Of a stretch of 64,000 nt of DNA, positions 36,435-44,795 are shown piece after piece. The position numbers and the translations under genes are program-made. Positions within the stretch are counted from its first letter, which is position 1. Every line of letters starts with the position of its first letter. A model generated the notes under the pieces. It had not been told where the DNA came from. It ran no database searches and saw only the letters and a list, made by a program, of their open reading frames with translations. Source of the DNA: Cryobacterium lactosi (lineage in GTDB: Bacteria > Actinomycetota > Actinomycetes > Actinomycetales > Microbacteriaceae); NCBI RefSeq assembly GCF_004403945.1, contig NZ_SOHM01000036.1:62001-126000 (forward strand). Reading direction: 5' to 3'.

Positions 36435-37331
36435 ATGACAACTCCACCTCCGGCCGTGCGTGTGGCGCGGCTGAGCAAGTCGTACGGCGCGTTCGACGCG
36501 GTCAACGACATCAGCTTCGACATCCGCGCCGGGGAGACCTTCGCGCTGCTCGGCCCGAACGGCGCGGGCAAGAGCAGCACTATCGAGATTCTCGAGGGCT
36601 ACCGCGACCGGTCGGAGGGTGACGTCACGGTGCTGGGCGAAGACCCCCAGCATGCCGGCCTGGACTGGAAGGCACGCATCGGCATCGTCCTGCAGTCCAG
36701 CGGCGAGAGCGGCAACGCCACGGTCATCGAGCAGCTGCGGCACTTCGCCGGCCTCTACCCCAACCCGCGATCGGTAGACGAAGTCCTCGCCGCGGTCGGG
36801 CTCGAGGAGAAGGCGAAGACCCGCATCCACAAGCTCTCCGGCGGGCAGCAACGGCGCGTGGATGTGGCGCTGGGCATTATCGGCCGGCCGGAACTGCTCT
36901 TCCTGGACGAGCCGACCACCGGCTTCGACCCCGAGGCCCGGCACCAGTTCTGGGATCTCATCCGCACCCTCAAGTCCGAGGGCACCACGATACTGCTGAC
37001 CACTCACAACCTCGACGAGGCTGCGGAGCTCAGTGACCGTGCAGGCATCATCGTCGGGGGCAAGCTCATCGACATCGGCACCATCGGCGAGCTCGGCGGC
37101 CCGGCCGCGCGCATCCCGGTGGTGCGCTGGCTGGATGCCGACGGGGCGGCACAGGAGTGCCGCACCGAGACGCCGGCCCGGCTGGTCGCCCAACTGGCCA
37201 GAGATCTCGGCGGCGAACCCGCCGAGCTGCAAATCATCAGGCCCAGCCTCGAAGACATCTACCTGGGCCTGGTGCGCGGTCACGCGGCCGGCACCACCAG
37301 CGCCACCGAAAGCACGGAGGTGCTCGCATGA
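36435..37331 (+). CDS. ABC-2 type exporter ATP-binding protein
   Basis: A 298-residue ATPase with Walker A GPNGAGKSS, signature LSGGQQRRVDVAL, Walker B LLFLDEPTTGFDPEA and H-loop LTTHNLDEA. The C-terminal extension is typical of drug or polyketide exporters (DrrA/CcmA type). The ATG at 36435 is chosen because the protein begins next to the ABC fold and a promoter fits. It overlaps its permease by 4 nt (ATGA). Confidence 0.94.
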   Translation: MTTPPPAVRVARLSKSYGAFDAVNDISFDIRAGETFALLGPNGAGKSSTIEILEGYRDRSEGDVTVLGEDPQHAGLDWKARIGIVLQSSGESGNATVIEQLRHFAGLYPNPRSVDEVLAAVGLEEKAKTRIHKLSGGQQRRVDVALGIIGRPELLFLDEPTTGFDPEARHQFWDLIRTLKSEGTTILLTTHNLDEAAELSDRAGIIVGGKLIDIGTIGELGGPAARIPVVRWLDADGAAQECRTETPARLVAQLARDLGGEPAELQIIRPSLEDIYLGLVRGHAAGTTSATESTEVLA

Positions 37332-38203
37332 GCGCGACGCTCACCCCGCAACCGCAGCGGCCTCGGCTCGCACAGCGCCGCACCACCAGGCACGGCATGT
37401 TGACCCTCGGCCTGGCCCGGGTGGGCTTCGAGATCAAGCTGTATTTCCGCTCCACCGACACGGTTTTCTTCACGTTCCTGTTCCCGTTCATCATGCTGGG
37501 CATCTTCACGGCCGCCTTCAGCGCCTCCGGCAACATCGGCACCAACCCGGACGGCTCCGGCGGCATCAGTGTGGGCGCGTACTACCTGCCAGGCATGCTG
37601 GCCGCCGGCATGCTGCTCTCCGGGCTGCAGAACCTCGCCATCGACATCGCCGGAGAGAAGGGTGACGGCACCCTCAAGCGGCTCGGCGGTACCCCGCTGT
37701 CACCGCTGAGCTACTTCATCGGCAAGATCGGCCAGGTGCTCGTCACGGGCATCCTGCAGGCCGTGCTGCTGCTCGTGGTGGCCAGGTTCGTCTTCGACAT
37801 CGCCCTGCCCACCGATCCGGAGAAATGGCTCACCTTCGCCTGGGTGTTCCTGCTCGGCGTGATCACCTGCGCTTTCCTGGGCATCGCCCTCTCGGCCCTG
37901 CCCCGGTCGGGCCGCAGCGCCTCGGCCGTCGTGATCCCGATCGTGCTGGTGCTGCAGTTCATCTCCGGCGTCTACCTGCAGTTCAACCAGCTCCCCGATT
38001 GGATGCAGAACGTCGCGGGCCTGTTCCCGCTCAAGTGGATGGCGCAGGGCATGCGGGCGGTGTTCCTGCCCGACAGCTTCGCCGTCCAGGAGCAGAACGG
38101 CGCCTGGGAGCTGGGCATGGTGGCGCTCGCGCTGCTGATCTGGCTGGTGGTGGGCCTGGTCGGCAGTAGGCTCACCTTCCGCTGGATCCGCAAGGACGCC
38201 TGA
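37328..38203 (+). CDS. ABC-2 type transporter permease
   Basis: A 291-residue membrane protein. About six membrane segments follow a cytoplasmic N-terminus of some 40 residues. KLYFRSTDTVFFTFLFPFIM and EKGDGTLKRLGGTPLSPLSY, the ABC-2 cytoplasmic loop motif, are diagnostic. Its ATG lies in the ATGA overlap with the ATPase. Together they should export a drug, lipid or peptide. The two-component genes directly downstream suggest envelope-stress control. Confidence 0.93.
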   Translation: MSATLTPQPQRPRLAQRRTTRHGMLTLGLARVGFEIKLYFRSTDTVFFTFLFPFIMLGIFTAAFSASGNIGTNPDGSGGISVGAYYLPGMLAAGMLLSGLQNLAIDIAGEKGDGTLKRLGGTPLSPLSYFIGKIGQVLVTGILQAVLLLVVARFVFDIALPTDPEKWLTFAWVFLLGVITCAFLGIALSALPRSGRSASAVVIPIVLVLQFISGVYLQFNQLPDWMQNVAGLFPLKWMAQGMRAVFLPDSFAVQEQNGAWELGMVALALLIWLVVGLVGSRLTFRWIRKDA

Positions 38204-38231
38204 TGCGCCGGGGGCATGGGATGCTTAGCGC

Positions 38232-39512
38232 ATGAATGCCAGGCGGTGGTGGGACCTGATCGTGGTCGGGTCCCTCCTCGTTCTGGTTCTCATCACGCTG
38301 GACGGCACGGCGTCCGGCCCCGCCGCTCACGTCGGCGCGGTGCTCGCACTCGCGACGATCGGTCTCGCCTACCTGGTCTGGGGCCGGCGGATGCTCCGCT
38401 CACCGAACGCGTCGGGAAGCGCCGGCGACTCCGGGTTCGACCTCGTGGCGTTCCCCGTGTCCGCCCGGCTGTTCCAGGTCACCCTGATCGTCGCGTGCGG
38501 TGCTGCCGCGGCGTTCGACCCGAGCCTGGCCACCGCGCAGACGCTGGCATTTCCGATCCTCTGGGCCTTGGCGCCGTCGTTCTCCGGCGCCGTCGTCCTG
38601 AGCGCCCTGCTGGCCTTCTCTGCCGGCCTGGGCCTGTGGGTCGGCATGGGGCGCACCAGTGACGCGGCCGTTCAGGCCGCCGCGATCGAGTCGATCTCCT
38701 TCGTCTTCGCCCTGGCGATGGGCACCTGGATCACTCGCATCGCCGACGCCGGCACCGCCCAGCGACGGCTGGTGGAGAAGCTCACCGCCGCGCAGGAGGA
38801 ACTCGCCGTCCTGCACCGCGATGCCGGCAGCTCGGCCGAGCGGGAGCGCCTGGCCCGCGAGATCCACGACACCATCGCGCAGAGCCTCACCAGCCTGGTC
38901 ATGCTCACCCAGCGCGGCCGCTCCGAGCTGGCCGCCCTGCCCGGCGACACCTCCGCCGTGGCCGACAGCCTCGACCTGATCGAGTCGACCGGGCGCGAGG
39001 CCCTCACCGAGGCCCGCGCGCTCGTGGCGTCGATGTCGCCGGTGCGAGCCGCCGACGGCGACCTCGCCCACACCGTGACCCGGCTCGCGGAACGCTTCGA
39101 ACGGGAGACCGGGATCCAGGTGACGCTGGGCCTCGACGGCCTGGGCGGGGCCGGCACGCTGGATCGCGCCCTCGAGGTGGTGCTGTTGCGCTGCGCTCAG
39201 GAGGGTCTGGCCAATGTGCGCAAACACTCCAGGGCCGACGTCGCCCGCATTACCATCGACCGCACGGCCGATGAGGTCACCCTCACGGTCGCCGACAACG
39301 GCCAGGGCCTGGGCGGGTACCGTCCGGAGTCCGAAAACGGCTTCGGCCTGGCAGGCATGCGCGACAGGGTCGGCCTGGTCGGCGGCAGGCTCGAGGCGGC
39401 CGACGCCACGACCGGAACCGGCACGGTGCTTCGAGTGATGCTGCCGACGCCAGTGCCGGTAGCGATGCCCGTGCCCGGGCTCCTGCCGGCCACCCCCGGT
39501 GGGCGCGGATGA
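38232..39512 (+). CDS. Sensor histidine kinase, NarL/DesK (HisKA_3) type
   Basis: A 426-residue kinase. The first 170 residues hold about six membrane segments. The phospho-acceptor His212 is in REIHDTIAQSLTSLV. The ATPase domain has RCAQEGLANVRKHS (N-box), VADNGQGL (G1) and NGFGLAGMRDRVGLVGG (G2). A hexamer GATGCT lies 6 nt upstream of the ATG at 38232. Its stop overlaps the response-regulator start by 4 nt. It probably regulates the ABC-2 exporter just upstream. Confidence 0.94.
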   Translation: MNARRWWDLIVVGSLLVLVLITLDGTASGPAAHVGAVLALATIGLAYLVWGRRMLRSPNASGSAGDSGFDLVAFPVSARLFQVTLIVACGAAAAFDPSLATAQTLAFPILWALAPSFSGAVVLSALLAFSAGLGLWVGMGRTSDAAVQAAAIESISFVFALAMGTWITRIADAGTAQRRLVEKLTAAQEELAVLHRDAGSSAERERLAREIHDTIAQSLTSLVMLTQRGRSELAALPGDTSAVADSLDLIESTGREALTEARALVASMSPVRAADGDLAHTVTRLAERFERETGIQVTLGLDGLGGAGTLDRALEVVLLRCAQEGLANVRKHSRADVARITIDRTADEVTLTVADNGQGLGGYRPESENGFGLAGMRDRVGLVGGRLEAADATTGTGTVLRVMLPTPVPVAMPVPGLLPATPGGRG

Positions 39513-40132
39513 TCCGGGTTCTGGTCGCCGACGACCATCCGATCGTGCGCGGCGGCATTGTGGGCCTGCTCGGCGCCGCCGCCGACATCGAGGTGGTCGG
39601 TGAGGCCGCCGACGGCGTCGCCGCGGTACGGCTGGCCGAAGAACTGCGCCCGGACCTGGTGCTGATGGACCTGCGGATGCCGCACCTGGACGGCGCCGCG
39701 GCCACGGCTCAGATCCTGGCGCACAACCCGGCCACCCGGGTGCTGATCCTCACCACCTACGAGTCCGACGACCAGATCCTCGGCGCCATCGCCGCCGGGG
39801 CCAGCGGCTACCTGCTCAAGGCCGCGCCCCAGGCCGAGATCATCGAGGGCGTGCGCTCGGTCTACGGCGGCCAGACCGTGCTGGCCCCGGTCATCGCCGC
39901 CAAGCTGGTGCAACGGGTGCGCGCGGATGCGACGCCGGCGCCCAGGCTGTCGGCCCGCGAACTGCAGGTGCTGCGCCTGGTGGCGGCAGGCGAGAGCAAC
40001 CCGCAGATCGCCAGGTCGCTCTTCATCGGCGAAGCCACCGTGAAGACCCACCTGCTGCACGTGTTCGACAAGCTCGGGGTGAGTGACCGCACCCGCGCGG
40101 TCACCCTGGCGATGGAACTGCGCCTGCTCTAG
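39509..40132 (+). CDS. LuxR/NarL-family response regulator
   Basis: A 207-residue regulator. The receiver domain has VADDHP (D8/D9), phospho-acceptor Asp54 in LVLMDLRMP, and Lys near residue 102 in YLLKAAP. A C-terminal LuxR helix-turn-helix contains ARELQVLRLVAAGESNPQIA and GEATVKTHLLHVFDKLG. It is co-translated with the kinase through ATGA. The gene is followed by two palindromic repeats rather than another gene. Confidence 0.95.
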   Translation: MIRVLVADDHPIVRGGIVGLLGAAADIEVVGEAADGVAAVRLAEELRPDLVLMDLRMPHLDGAAATAQILAHNPATRVLILTTYESDDQILGAIAAGASGYLLKAAPQAEIIEGVRSVYGGQTVLAPVIAAKLVQRVRADATPAPRLSARELQVLRLVAAGESNPQIARSLFIGEATVKTHLLHVFDKLGVSDRTRAVTLAMELRLL

Positions 40133-40180
40133 CCCGCTCATCCCCGCCCGTTGCCCGCCGGGAGCGCCGGACACGATCTC

Positions 40181-40240
40181 GCGAGAAGACACTTGGGGCC
40201 AGTCGGAGGGCTCTGCAACTGGCCCCAACTGTCCTCTCGC
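40181..40240. repeat. 60-bp palindrome, family B copy 1
   Basis: Arms 40181-40203 and 40218-40240 pair at 21 of 23 positions around a 14-nt loop. The outer sequence is GCGAGAAGACA, the inner GGGGCCAGT. It lies 48 bp after the response-regulator stop. Confidence 0.85.
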
Positions 40241-40254
40241 CGGCGGCGTCGCTC

Positions 40255-40312
40255 GCGAGAAGGCACTGTGGGGTAGTCCGGGGCTCCACAACTGGCCTTA
40301 AATGCCCTCTCG
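40255..40312. repeat. 58-bp palindrome, family B copy 2 (diverged)
   Basis: Arms begin GCGAGAAGGCAC and end GCCCTCTCG, with roughly 15 of 22 pairs. It aligns along its length to copy 1, 14 bp away, so the two are tandem members of one family. It sits between the convergent regulator and murB genes. Confidence 0.75.
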
Positions 40313-40351
40313 GCGGCAGCCTTGTGAGCGGGCAGCGCGGCAGCCTGGCTG

Positions 40352-41587
40352 CTAGACCAGCGAGAAGCCCACGAAGACGGGCTCGGGGTGCAGGATGACA
40401 CCGAAGTCGGCCTGTACCCGCTGCTGCACAAAACGGGCCAGCTGGCCGATCTCGTCGGCGGTGGCCCCGCCGGTGTTGGTGATGGCCAGTGTGTGCTTGC
40501 TCGAGATCGCTGCGGCGGAGCCGGGCAGTCTGAAGCCGCGCTGGATGCCGGAGTGCTCGATCAGCCAGGCGGCGCTGAGCTTCACGGTGCGCAGGACCTC
40601 CGCGCCCGGCATCGGTCCAACCCCGGCGTACTCGTCGAGCGGGATCACCCGGTCGGGCAGGTCGATCTCGGCCTGCTTCCAGCGCGGGGCGTCGGCGGGC
40701 AGCGAGCGGGCGAAGCTCTCGGTCACGATCGGGTTGGTGAAGAACGACCCGGCGCTGAAGGTGTCGGGGTCGGCGTCGTTGAGCACCATGCCCTTGCTCG
40801 CCCGCAGCTCGAGCACGCTCCGGCGCAGGTCGGCCAGCGGTACCCGGTCGCCCAGCTGCACACCGAGGGCCTGGGCCAGCTGCGGGTAGGTCACCGGCCG
40901 GCTCAGGGCGCTGCCGAGCACGGCGGCCTGCGGCGACATGTCGTGCAGGTCCAGTTCGATGGCCAGCACCACACCTCGGCGACCCTGCTTGAGCACGGAG
41001 GTGCGGTAGCCCAGCCCGAGCTCGGCGGCGCTGAGGTGCTCCACCTCGCCGGATTCGTAGTCGAGGAAGTCGATGGCGGCCAGGCTGCTGGCCAGTTCCT
41101 GGCCGTAGGCGCCGATGTTCTGCACCGGGGCGGCGCCGCTGGTGCCCGGGATGCCGGAGAGCGCTTCGATGCCGGCCCAGCCGTTGGCCACGGTGAGCGC
41201 GACGAGGTCATCCCACGGTTCACCGGCCTGCACACGGATCCGCACGGCCCGCCCGTCGACATCTCCGCCGACACCCCCGTCGGTACCCGGCGCGGTCACG
41301 GCCTCGCTCGCGGGCGCGGTCGTCCGCTCTGGAGCCGGAGCAAGCACCTGCACACCGCGGGTGCACACCCGGATGACGGTGCCGTCGAAGCCGGCGTCGG
41401 CCGCGACAGTGTTCGAGCCGCCGCCCAGCAGCATCCACGGCTCGTCGGACGCCCAGGCGTCGAGGGCGGCCTGGATCAGGCCGGCTTCGTCGCCGGGTGC
41501 CACCAGGTGCGCCGGAGCGCCGCCGACACGCAGTGTGGTCAGTTCGGCCAGGGTCACGGGCGCCGGAACAGGCACGGGCTCGGTCAT
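40352..41587 (-). CDS. murB: UDP-N-acetylmuramate dehydrogenase (MurB)
   Basis: A 411-residue FAD enzyme that reduces UDP-GlcNAc-enolpyruvate to UDP-MurNAc in peptidoglycan synthesis. Blocks: TTLRVGGAPAHLVAP, WMLLGGGSNTVAADAGFDG, GIEALSGIPGTSGAAPVQNIGAYGQE (the FAD/substrate region, split here), SAGSFFTNPIV with the catalytic Ser, and LPGSAAAISSKHTLAITNTG. It carries an extra, low-complexity stretch near residues 83-115 (PERTTAPASEAVT and Gly/Asp-rich sequence), longer than typical MurB. It lies 7 nt behind the MaoC gene. Confidence 0.95.
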   Translation of the reverse strand: MTEPVPVPAPVTLAELTTLRVGGAPAHLVAPGDEAGLIQAALDAWASDEPWMLLGGGSNTVAADAGFDGTVIRVCTRGVQVLAPAPERTTAPASEAVTAPGTDGGVGGDVDGRAVRIRVQAGEPWDDLVALTVANGWAGIEALSGIPGTSGAAPVQNIGAYGQELASSLAAIDFLDYESGEVEHLSAAELGLGYRTSVLKQGRRGVVLAIELDLHDMSPQAAVLGSALSRPVTYPQLAQALGVQLGDRVPLADLRRSVLELRASKGMVLNDADPDTFSAGSFFTNPIVTESFARSLPADAPRWKQAEIDLPDRVIPLDEYAGVGPMPGAEVLRTVKLSAAWLIEHSGIQRGFRLPGSAAAISSKHTLAITNTGGATADEIGQLARFVQQRVQADFGVILHPEPVFVGFSLV

Positions 41588-41594
41588 GACAGCC

Positions 41595-42035
41595 CTAGAC
41601 CAGGGAGACGCGCGCCTGCGCCTTGCCGAGAACGGTGACCGAGTTGAAGGTCACGGTGAGGTCGATCCGGGCCACCCCGGCGTCGGCGTCCAGCGCTCCC
41701 ACCTTGGCGACCACGGTCACGACGGCGCCGAGGTCGGGGTCGACCGGCACCGGCCGGGTGAACCGTACCTGGTAGTCGAGCACCCGGGCGGAGTCGCCGG
41801 CCCAGTCCACGACAGGCTGGATGGCCAGGCCCATGGTGAGCATGCCGTGCGCGAGCACACCGGGCAGCCCCACCGCGTGGGCCACGTCGTCGCGGTAGTG
41901 GATGGGGTTGAAGTCGCCGGAGGCGCCCGCGTATCGAACGAGGGAGTCCCGGGTCAGCGGGAAGCTGCTCTCCGCGACGATGTCACCCACCGTGAGGGTG
42001 TCCAAGGCGGGCGTGACGGGTGCGCTGATGGTCAT
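41595..42035 (-). CDS. MaoC-family dehydratase (HadB-like)
   Basis: A 146-residue hot-dog hydratase. YAGASGDFNPIHYRDDVAHA contains the catalytic Asp and His, and GVLAHGMLTMGL is the second signature. In mycobacteria, HadB works with HadA or HadC in fatty-acid elongation; here the two MaoC genes overlap by 4 nt and probably form a heterodimer. The block MaoC-MaoC-murB near secE is common in actinobacteria. Confidence 0.9.
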   Translation of the reverse strand: MTISAPVTPALDTLTVGDIVAESSFPLTRDSLVRYAGASGDFNPIHYRDDVAHAVGLPGVLAHGMLTMGLAIQPVVDWAGDSARVLDYQVRFTRPVPVDPDLGAVVTVVAKVGALDADAGVARIDLTVTFNSVTVLGKAQARVSLV

Positions 42036-42478
42036 TCGTCTCCCCTGACGACAAGGGTGGAGGTAGCGGTGACGACGTGGGCGCCGGTGGCGTCGACGAC
42101 TGTCGACTCCGCGGTGACCATCGAGTGACCGCCGAGGCTCTTCACGCTGGCGACGCGAAGCGTTGCGGTGAGTTCGTCGCCGGCCACGATCGGGCGGCTG
42201 TAGCTGAAGCGCTGGTCGCCGTGCACCACCCGGGTGAAATCGATGCCGGCGTCGGGTTCGGCCAGGAGCTGGGCGAGCGTCGCCTCCTGCACCACGACGG
42301 CGAACGTGGGCGGCGCGACGATGTCGCTGTGCCCGGCGGCGCGGGCGGCGTCAGGGTCGAAGTTGATCGGGTTGGTCGCGAAGACTGCACGCGAGAATTC
42401 GCGCACCTTCTCCCGGCCGACGAGATACGGCGGCACGGCGGGAAAGACCCGGCCCTGGATTGCTGGATTCACGGACAC
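42032..42478 (-). CDS. MaoC N-terminal-type dehydratase (HadA-like)
   Basis: A 148-residue hot-dog protein of the FAS1 dehydratase region type. VGREKVREFSRAVFATNPIN and IVAPPTFAVVV are typical, and VVHGDQRFSYSRPIVAGDEL closes the fold. It lacks the His of the catalytic pair seen in its partner, as expected for the structural subunit. I chose GTG at 42478: TACACT lies 6 nt upstream, indicating a leaderless start, while longer forms run into unlikely sequence. Confidence 0.85.
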   Translation of the reverse strand: MSVNPAIQGRVFPAVPPYLVGREKVREFSRAVFATNPINFDPDAARAAGHSDIVAPPTFAVVVQEATLAQLLAEPDAGIDFTRVVHGDQRFSYSRPIVAGDELTATLRVASVKSLGGHSMVTAESTVVDATGAHVVTATSTLVVRGDE

Positions 42479-42484
42479 GTACCG

Positions 42485-42490
42485 AGTGTA
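42485..42490 (-). promoter_or_regulatory. -10 element of the leaderless MaoC gene
   Basis: TACACT on the minus strand, 6 nt before the GTG at 42478. Confidence 0.4.
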
Positions 42491-42553
42491 CTTGCGCCAC
42501 GCAAGCGGGCGCTGGCCGGGCGGCGCCCGCTCGGCATGTAGCGGCCGGCAGAA

Positions 42554-42582
42554 TTGTCCAGAAGGTGAGGTTAAGGCAGACT
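42554..42582 (+). promoter_or_regulatory. Promoter of the GNAT gene
   Basis: TTGTCC (42554-42559), a 17-nt spacer, and CAGACT (42577-42582), 7 nt before the GTG start at 42590. Confidence 0.5.
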
Positions 42583-42589
42583 TGGCCCA

Positions 42590-43066
42590 GTGGATTACGT
42601 ACAGGTCGCACTGACCGCCCCTGAGGTTGCCCCCTTGCTCACCGGCCTGCGCCAGGAGTACGACGCCCGGTACGGGCAGGGCGCCGGCGAGTCGGTTCTG
42701 GATGTCGACGCGGGCGAGTTCGACGGGCCGACCGGCGCTTTTGTGGTGCTGCTCGATGAGGGCACCACGGTTGCCGGCGGCGGCATCCGTCGCATCGACG
42801 ACACTGTCGTGGAGATCAAGCGGATGTGGACCAACCCCGACTACCGCCGTCAGGGCTACGCCAGCCGGCTGCTGCGCGAGCTCGCCGGCCTGGCCCGCCA
42901 GCTCGGCTATCAGCGGGTGCGGCTCGAAACCGGCTACGCCCAGCCCGAGGCGTTGGCGCTGTACCGGCGGCTGGGGTTCGTGCAGATCGACAGCTACGGC
43001 CCGTATGAGAACGCCACAGCTTTCGAGCTGAGCCTGGACGACGTCACGACGAAGCCCCGCCACTGA
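42590..43066 (+). CDS. GNAT-family N-acetyltransferase
   Basis: A 158-residue acetyltransferase. VVEIKRMWTNPDYRRQGYAS, with the acetyl-CoA motif RRQGYA, and ALYRRLGFVQIDSYGPY are characteristic. GTG start with a well-spaced promoter directly upstream and no ribosome site. It is a single gene. The substrate is unknown, though the family often modifies amino acids or small amines. Confidence 0.9.
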   Translation: MDYVQVALTAPEVAPLLTGLRQEYDARYGQGAGESVLDVDAGEFDGPTGAFVVLLDEGTTVAGGGIRRIDDTVVEIKRMWTNPDYRRQGYASRLLRELAGLARQLGYQRVRLETGYAQPEALALYRRLGFVQIDSYGPYENATAFELSLDDVTTKPRH

Positions 43067-43106
43067 CGGCAGCCAGGGCCGGCAGGGACGGGGCTTGCGG
43101 GAGGAC

Positions 43107-43946
43107 TTAGACGGACGGGATGACCAGTCCGCCCCAGGTCTCTTCCATGTAGGCCGCGGTCTCGTCGGAGAGCAGCAGCTCCTTGAGCTTGACGATGCGC
43201 GGGTCGTTCTCGAGCTCCGGCGTGGTCGCCAGCACGTTGGCGTACGGGCTGTCGGAGCCCTCGATCAGGATCGCCTGGTCGGCGGTGAGGCCGGCCGGCA
43301 GTGCGAACGAGATGGTGACGAACGCGGCGTCGACATCCTGCACGGCCTGCGGCAGGGTGGCGTTCTCGATCTCCCGGAACTCGTACTTGTTGGGGTTGTC
43401 GGTGATGTCGGCGAGCGACGTCGGCTCATCCGTGGTCTCGATCAGGCCTTCGCCGGCGAGGATCTTGAGCGCGCGGCCCTCGTTCGTCGGGTCGTTCGGG
43501 ATGGCGATGGTGGCGCCGTCCTTGAGGTCGTCGAGGGACTTCACGGTGTTGCTGTAGAACGCGGCGCTGGGCAGGTAGATCTCGCCGACGCTGACCAGGT
43601 TGCCGCCGGCCTGCGTGTTGTAGGTCTCGAGGAACGTGGCGTTCTGGAACAGGTTCGCGTCGATCGACCCGTCGGACAGCGCCACGTTGGGCGTGTTGTA
43701 GTCGGTGAACTCCTGGAACTTGATGTCCAGACCCGCGTCGGCGGCGAGGTTGTCCTGCACGAACTTGAGGATGTCGCCGGCCGGGGTGGCCAGGGCGCCC
43801 ACGGTGACCGTGCCGAGGTCGTCGCCGGCGGCTCCGGTAGTGGCGGCGGGCTCGTCGGCCGTTCCCGCGCAAGCGGTGAGGGCGAAGACGGCCCAGAGGG
43901 CAACGGCGGCACCAGCAAGGCGCGTGCGGCGGGTGGTGAACTGCAT
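43107..43946 (-). CDS. metQ: Methionine ABC transporter substrate-binding lipoprotein (MetQ/NlpA)
   Basis: A 279-residue lipoprotein with lipobox LTAC (Cys26). GTVTVGALATPAGDILKFVQ, KFQEFTDYNTPNVALSDGSI and ANLFQNATFLETYN are NlpA-family blocks. The ATG at 43946 has an AGAAGAG ribosome site; a longer form is unlikely. It is the third gene of metN-metI-metQ and should capture methionine outside the membrane. Confidence 0.93.
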   Translation of the reverse strand: MQFTTRRTRLAGAAVALWAVFALTACAGTADEPAATTGAAGDDLGTVTVGALATPAGDILKFVQDNLAADAGLDIKFQEFTDYNTPNVALSDGSIDANLFQNATFLETYNTQAGGNLVSVGEIYLPSAAFYSNTVKSLDDLKDGATIAIPNDPTNEGRALKILAGEGLIETTDEPTSLADITDNPNKYEFREIENATLPQAVQDVDAAFVTISFALPAGLTADQAILIEGSDSPYANVLATTPELENDPRIVKLKELLLSDETAAYMEETWGGLVIPSV

Positions 43947-44027
43947 GGGCGGACTCTTCTCGTGGGGTGGGGTGGTGGCCACGCCGTCATGCTGACTTCG
44001 ACGCGGTCGGGTGGGGACTGGGGTGGG

Positions 44028-44792
44028 TCAGGCGCCGGTGATGACGCTTTCGCGCAGGGCCGGCAGGATCTTCTCGGCGCGGGCGGGCCGCGACTTGTGC
44101 GCGAAGCGCCGGGCCAGCAACGTCGCCAACCCCTGCAGCACCATCACGATCACGAAGATCACGATGATCACGGCGACCATGTGGATGGTGCTGTAGCGCT
44201 GGTAGCCGTAGCGCACGGCCACGTCACCCAGGCCGCCGCCGGCGACGGTCCCGACCATGGCCGAGAAGTTGATGATCGACGTCACCGTGGTGGACAGACC
44301 CAGGATCATCGGCGAGAGCGCCTCGGGCACCAGCACCTTGGACACGATCTGCCAGCGGGTGGCCCCGAGCGACTCAGCCGCCTCGATCAGGCCGGTGTCG
44401 ACTTCCTTGATCGCGATCTCCACCATCCGGGCGAAGAACGGGATCGCCACGACGGCCAGCGGCACGATCGCGGCGGTGGGGCCGATGAAGGTGCCCACGA
44501 CGAGCCTGGTGAACGGGATCAGGGCCACCATCAGGATGATGAACGGCACGCTGCGGCCGAGGTTGACGATGAACTCGAGCACCCGGTTGACCACCCGGCC
44601 CAAGCGGCGGGAGCCGAACGGGCTCTCGAACAGGCCGCCGGCTTCGGTGCCGACGAGCACGATGCCCAGCGGCAGGCCCACGAGGATGGTGATGAGCAGC
44701 GAAACGCCCACCATATAGAGGGTCTGCCCGGTGCCGACGAGCAGCACCTGGAACAGGCCGGACCAGAAGTCGGGTGCGGATGGATCGATCAT
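44028..44792 (-). CDS. metI: Methionine ABC transporter permease (MetI)
   Basis: A 254-residue permease with about five membrane segments. The cytoplasmic coupling loop reads TGLIEAAESLGATRWQIVSK. LGRSVPFIILMVALIPFTR is typical of MetI. It lies 3 nt behind metN. The first 25 residues contain the start of the first span. Confidence 0.94.
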   Translation of the reverse strand: MIDPSAPDFWSGLFQVLLVGTGQTLYMVGVSLLITILVGLPLGIVLVGTEAGGLFESPFGSRRLGRVVNRVLEFIVNLGRSVPFIILMVALIPFTRLVVGTFIGPTAAIVPLAVVAIPFFARMVEIAIKEVDTGLIEAAESLGATRWQIVSKVLVPEALSPMILGLSTTVTSIINFSAMVGTVAGGGLGDVAVRYGYQRYSTIHMVAVIIVIFVIVMVLQGLATLLARRFAHKSRPARAEKILPALRESVITGA

Positions 44793-44795
44793 AAG

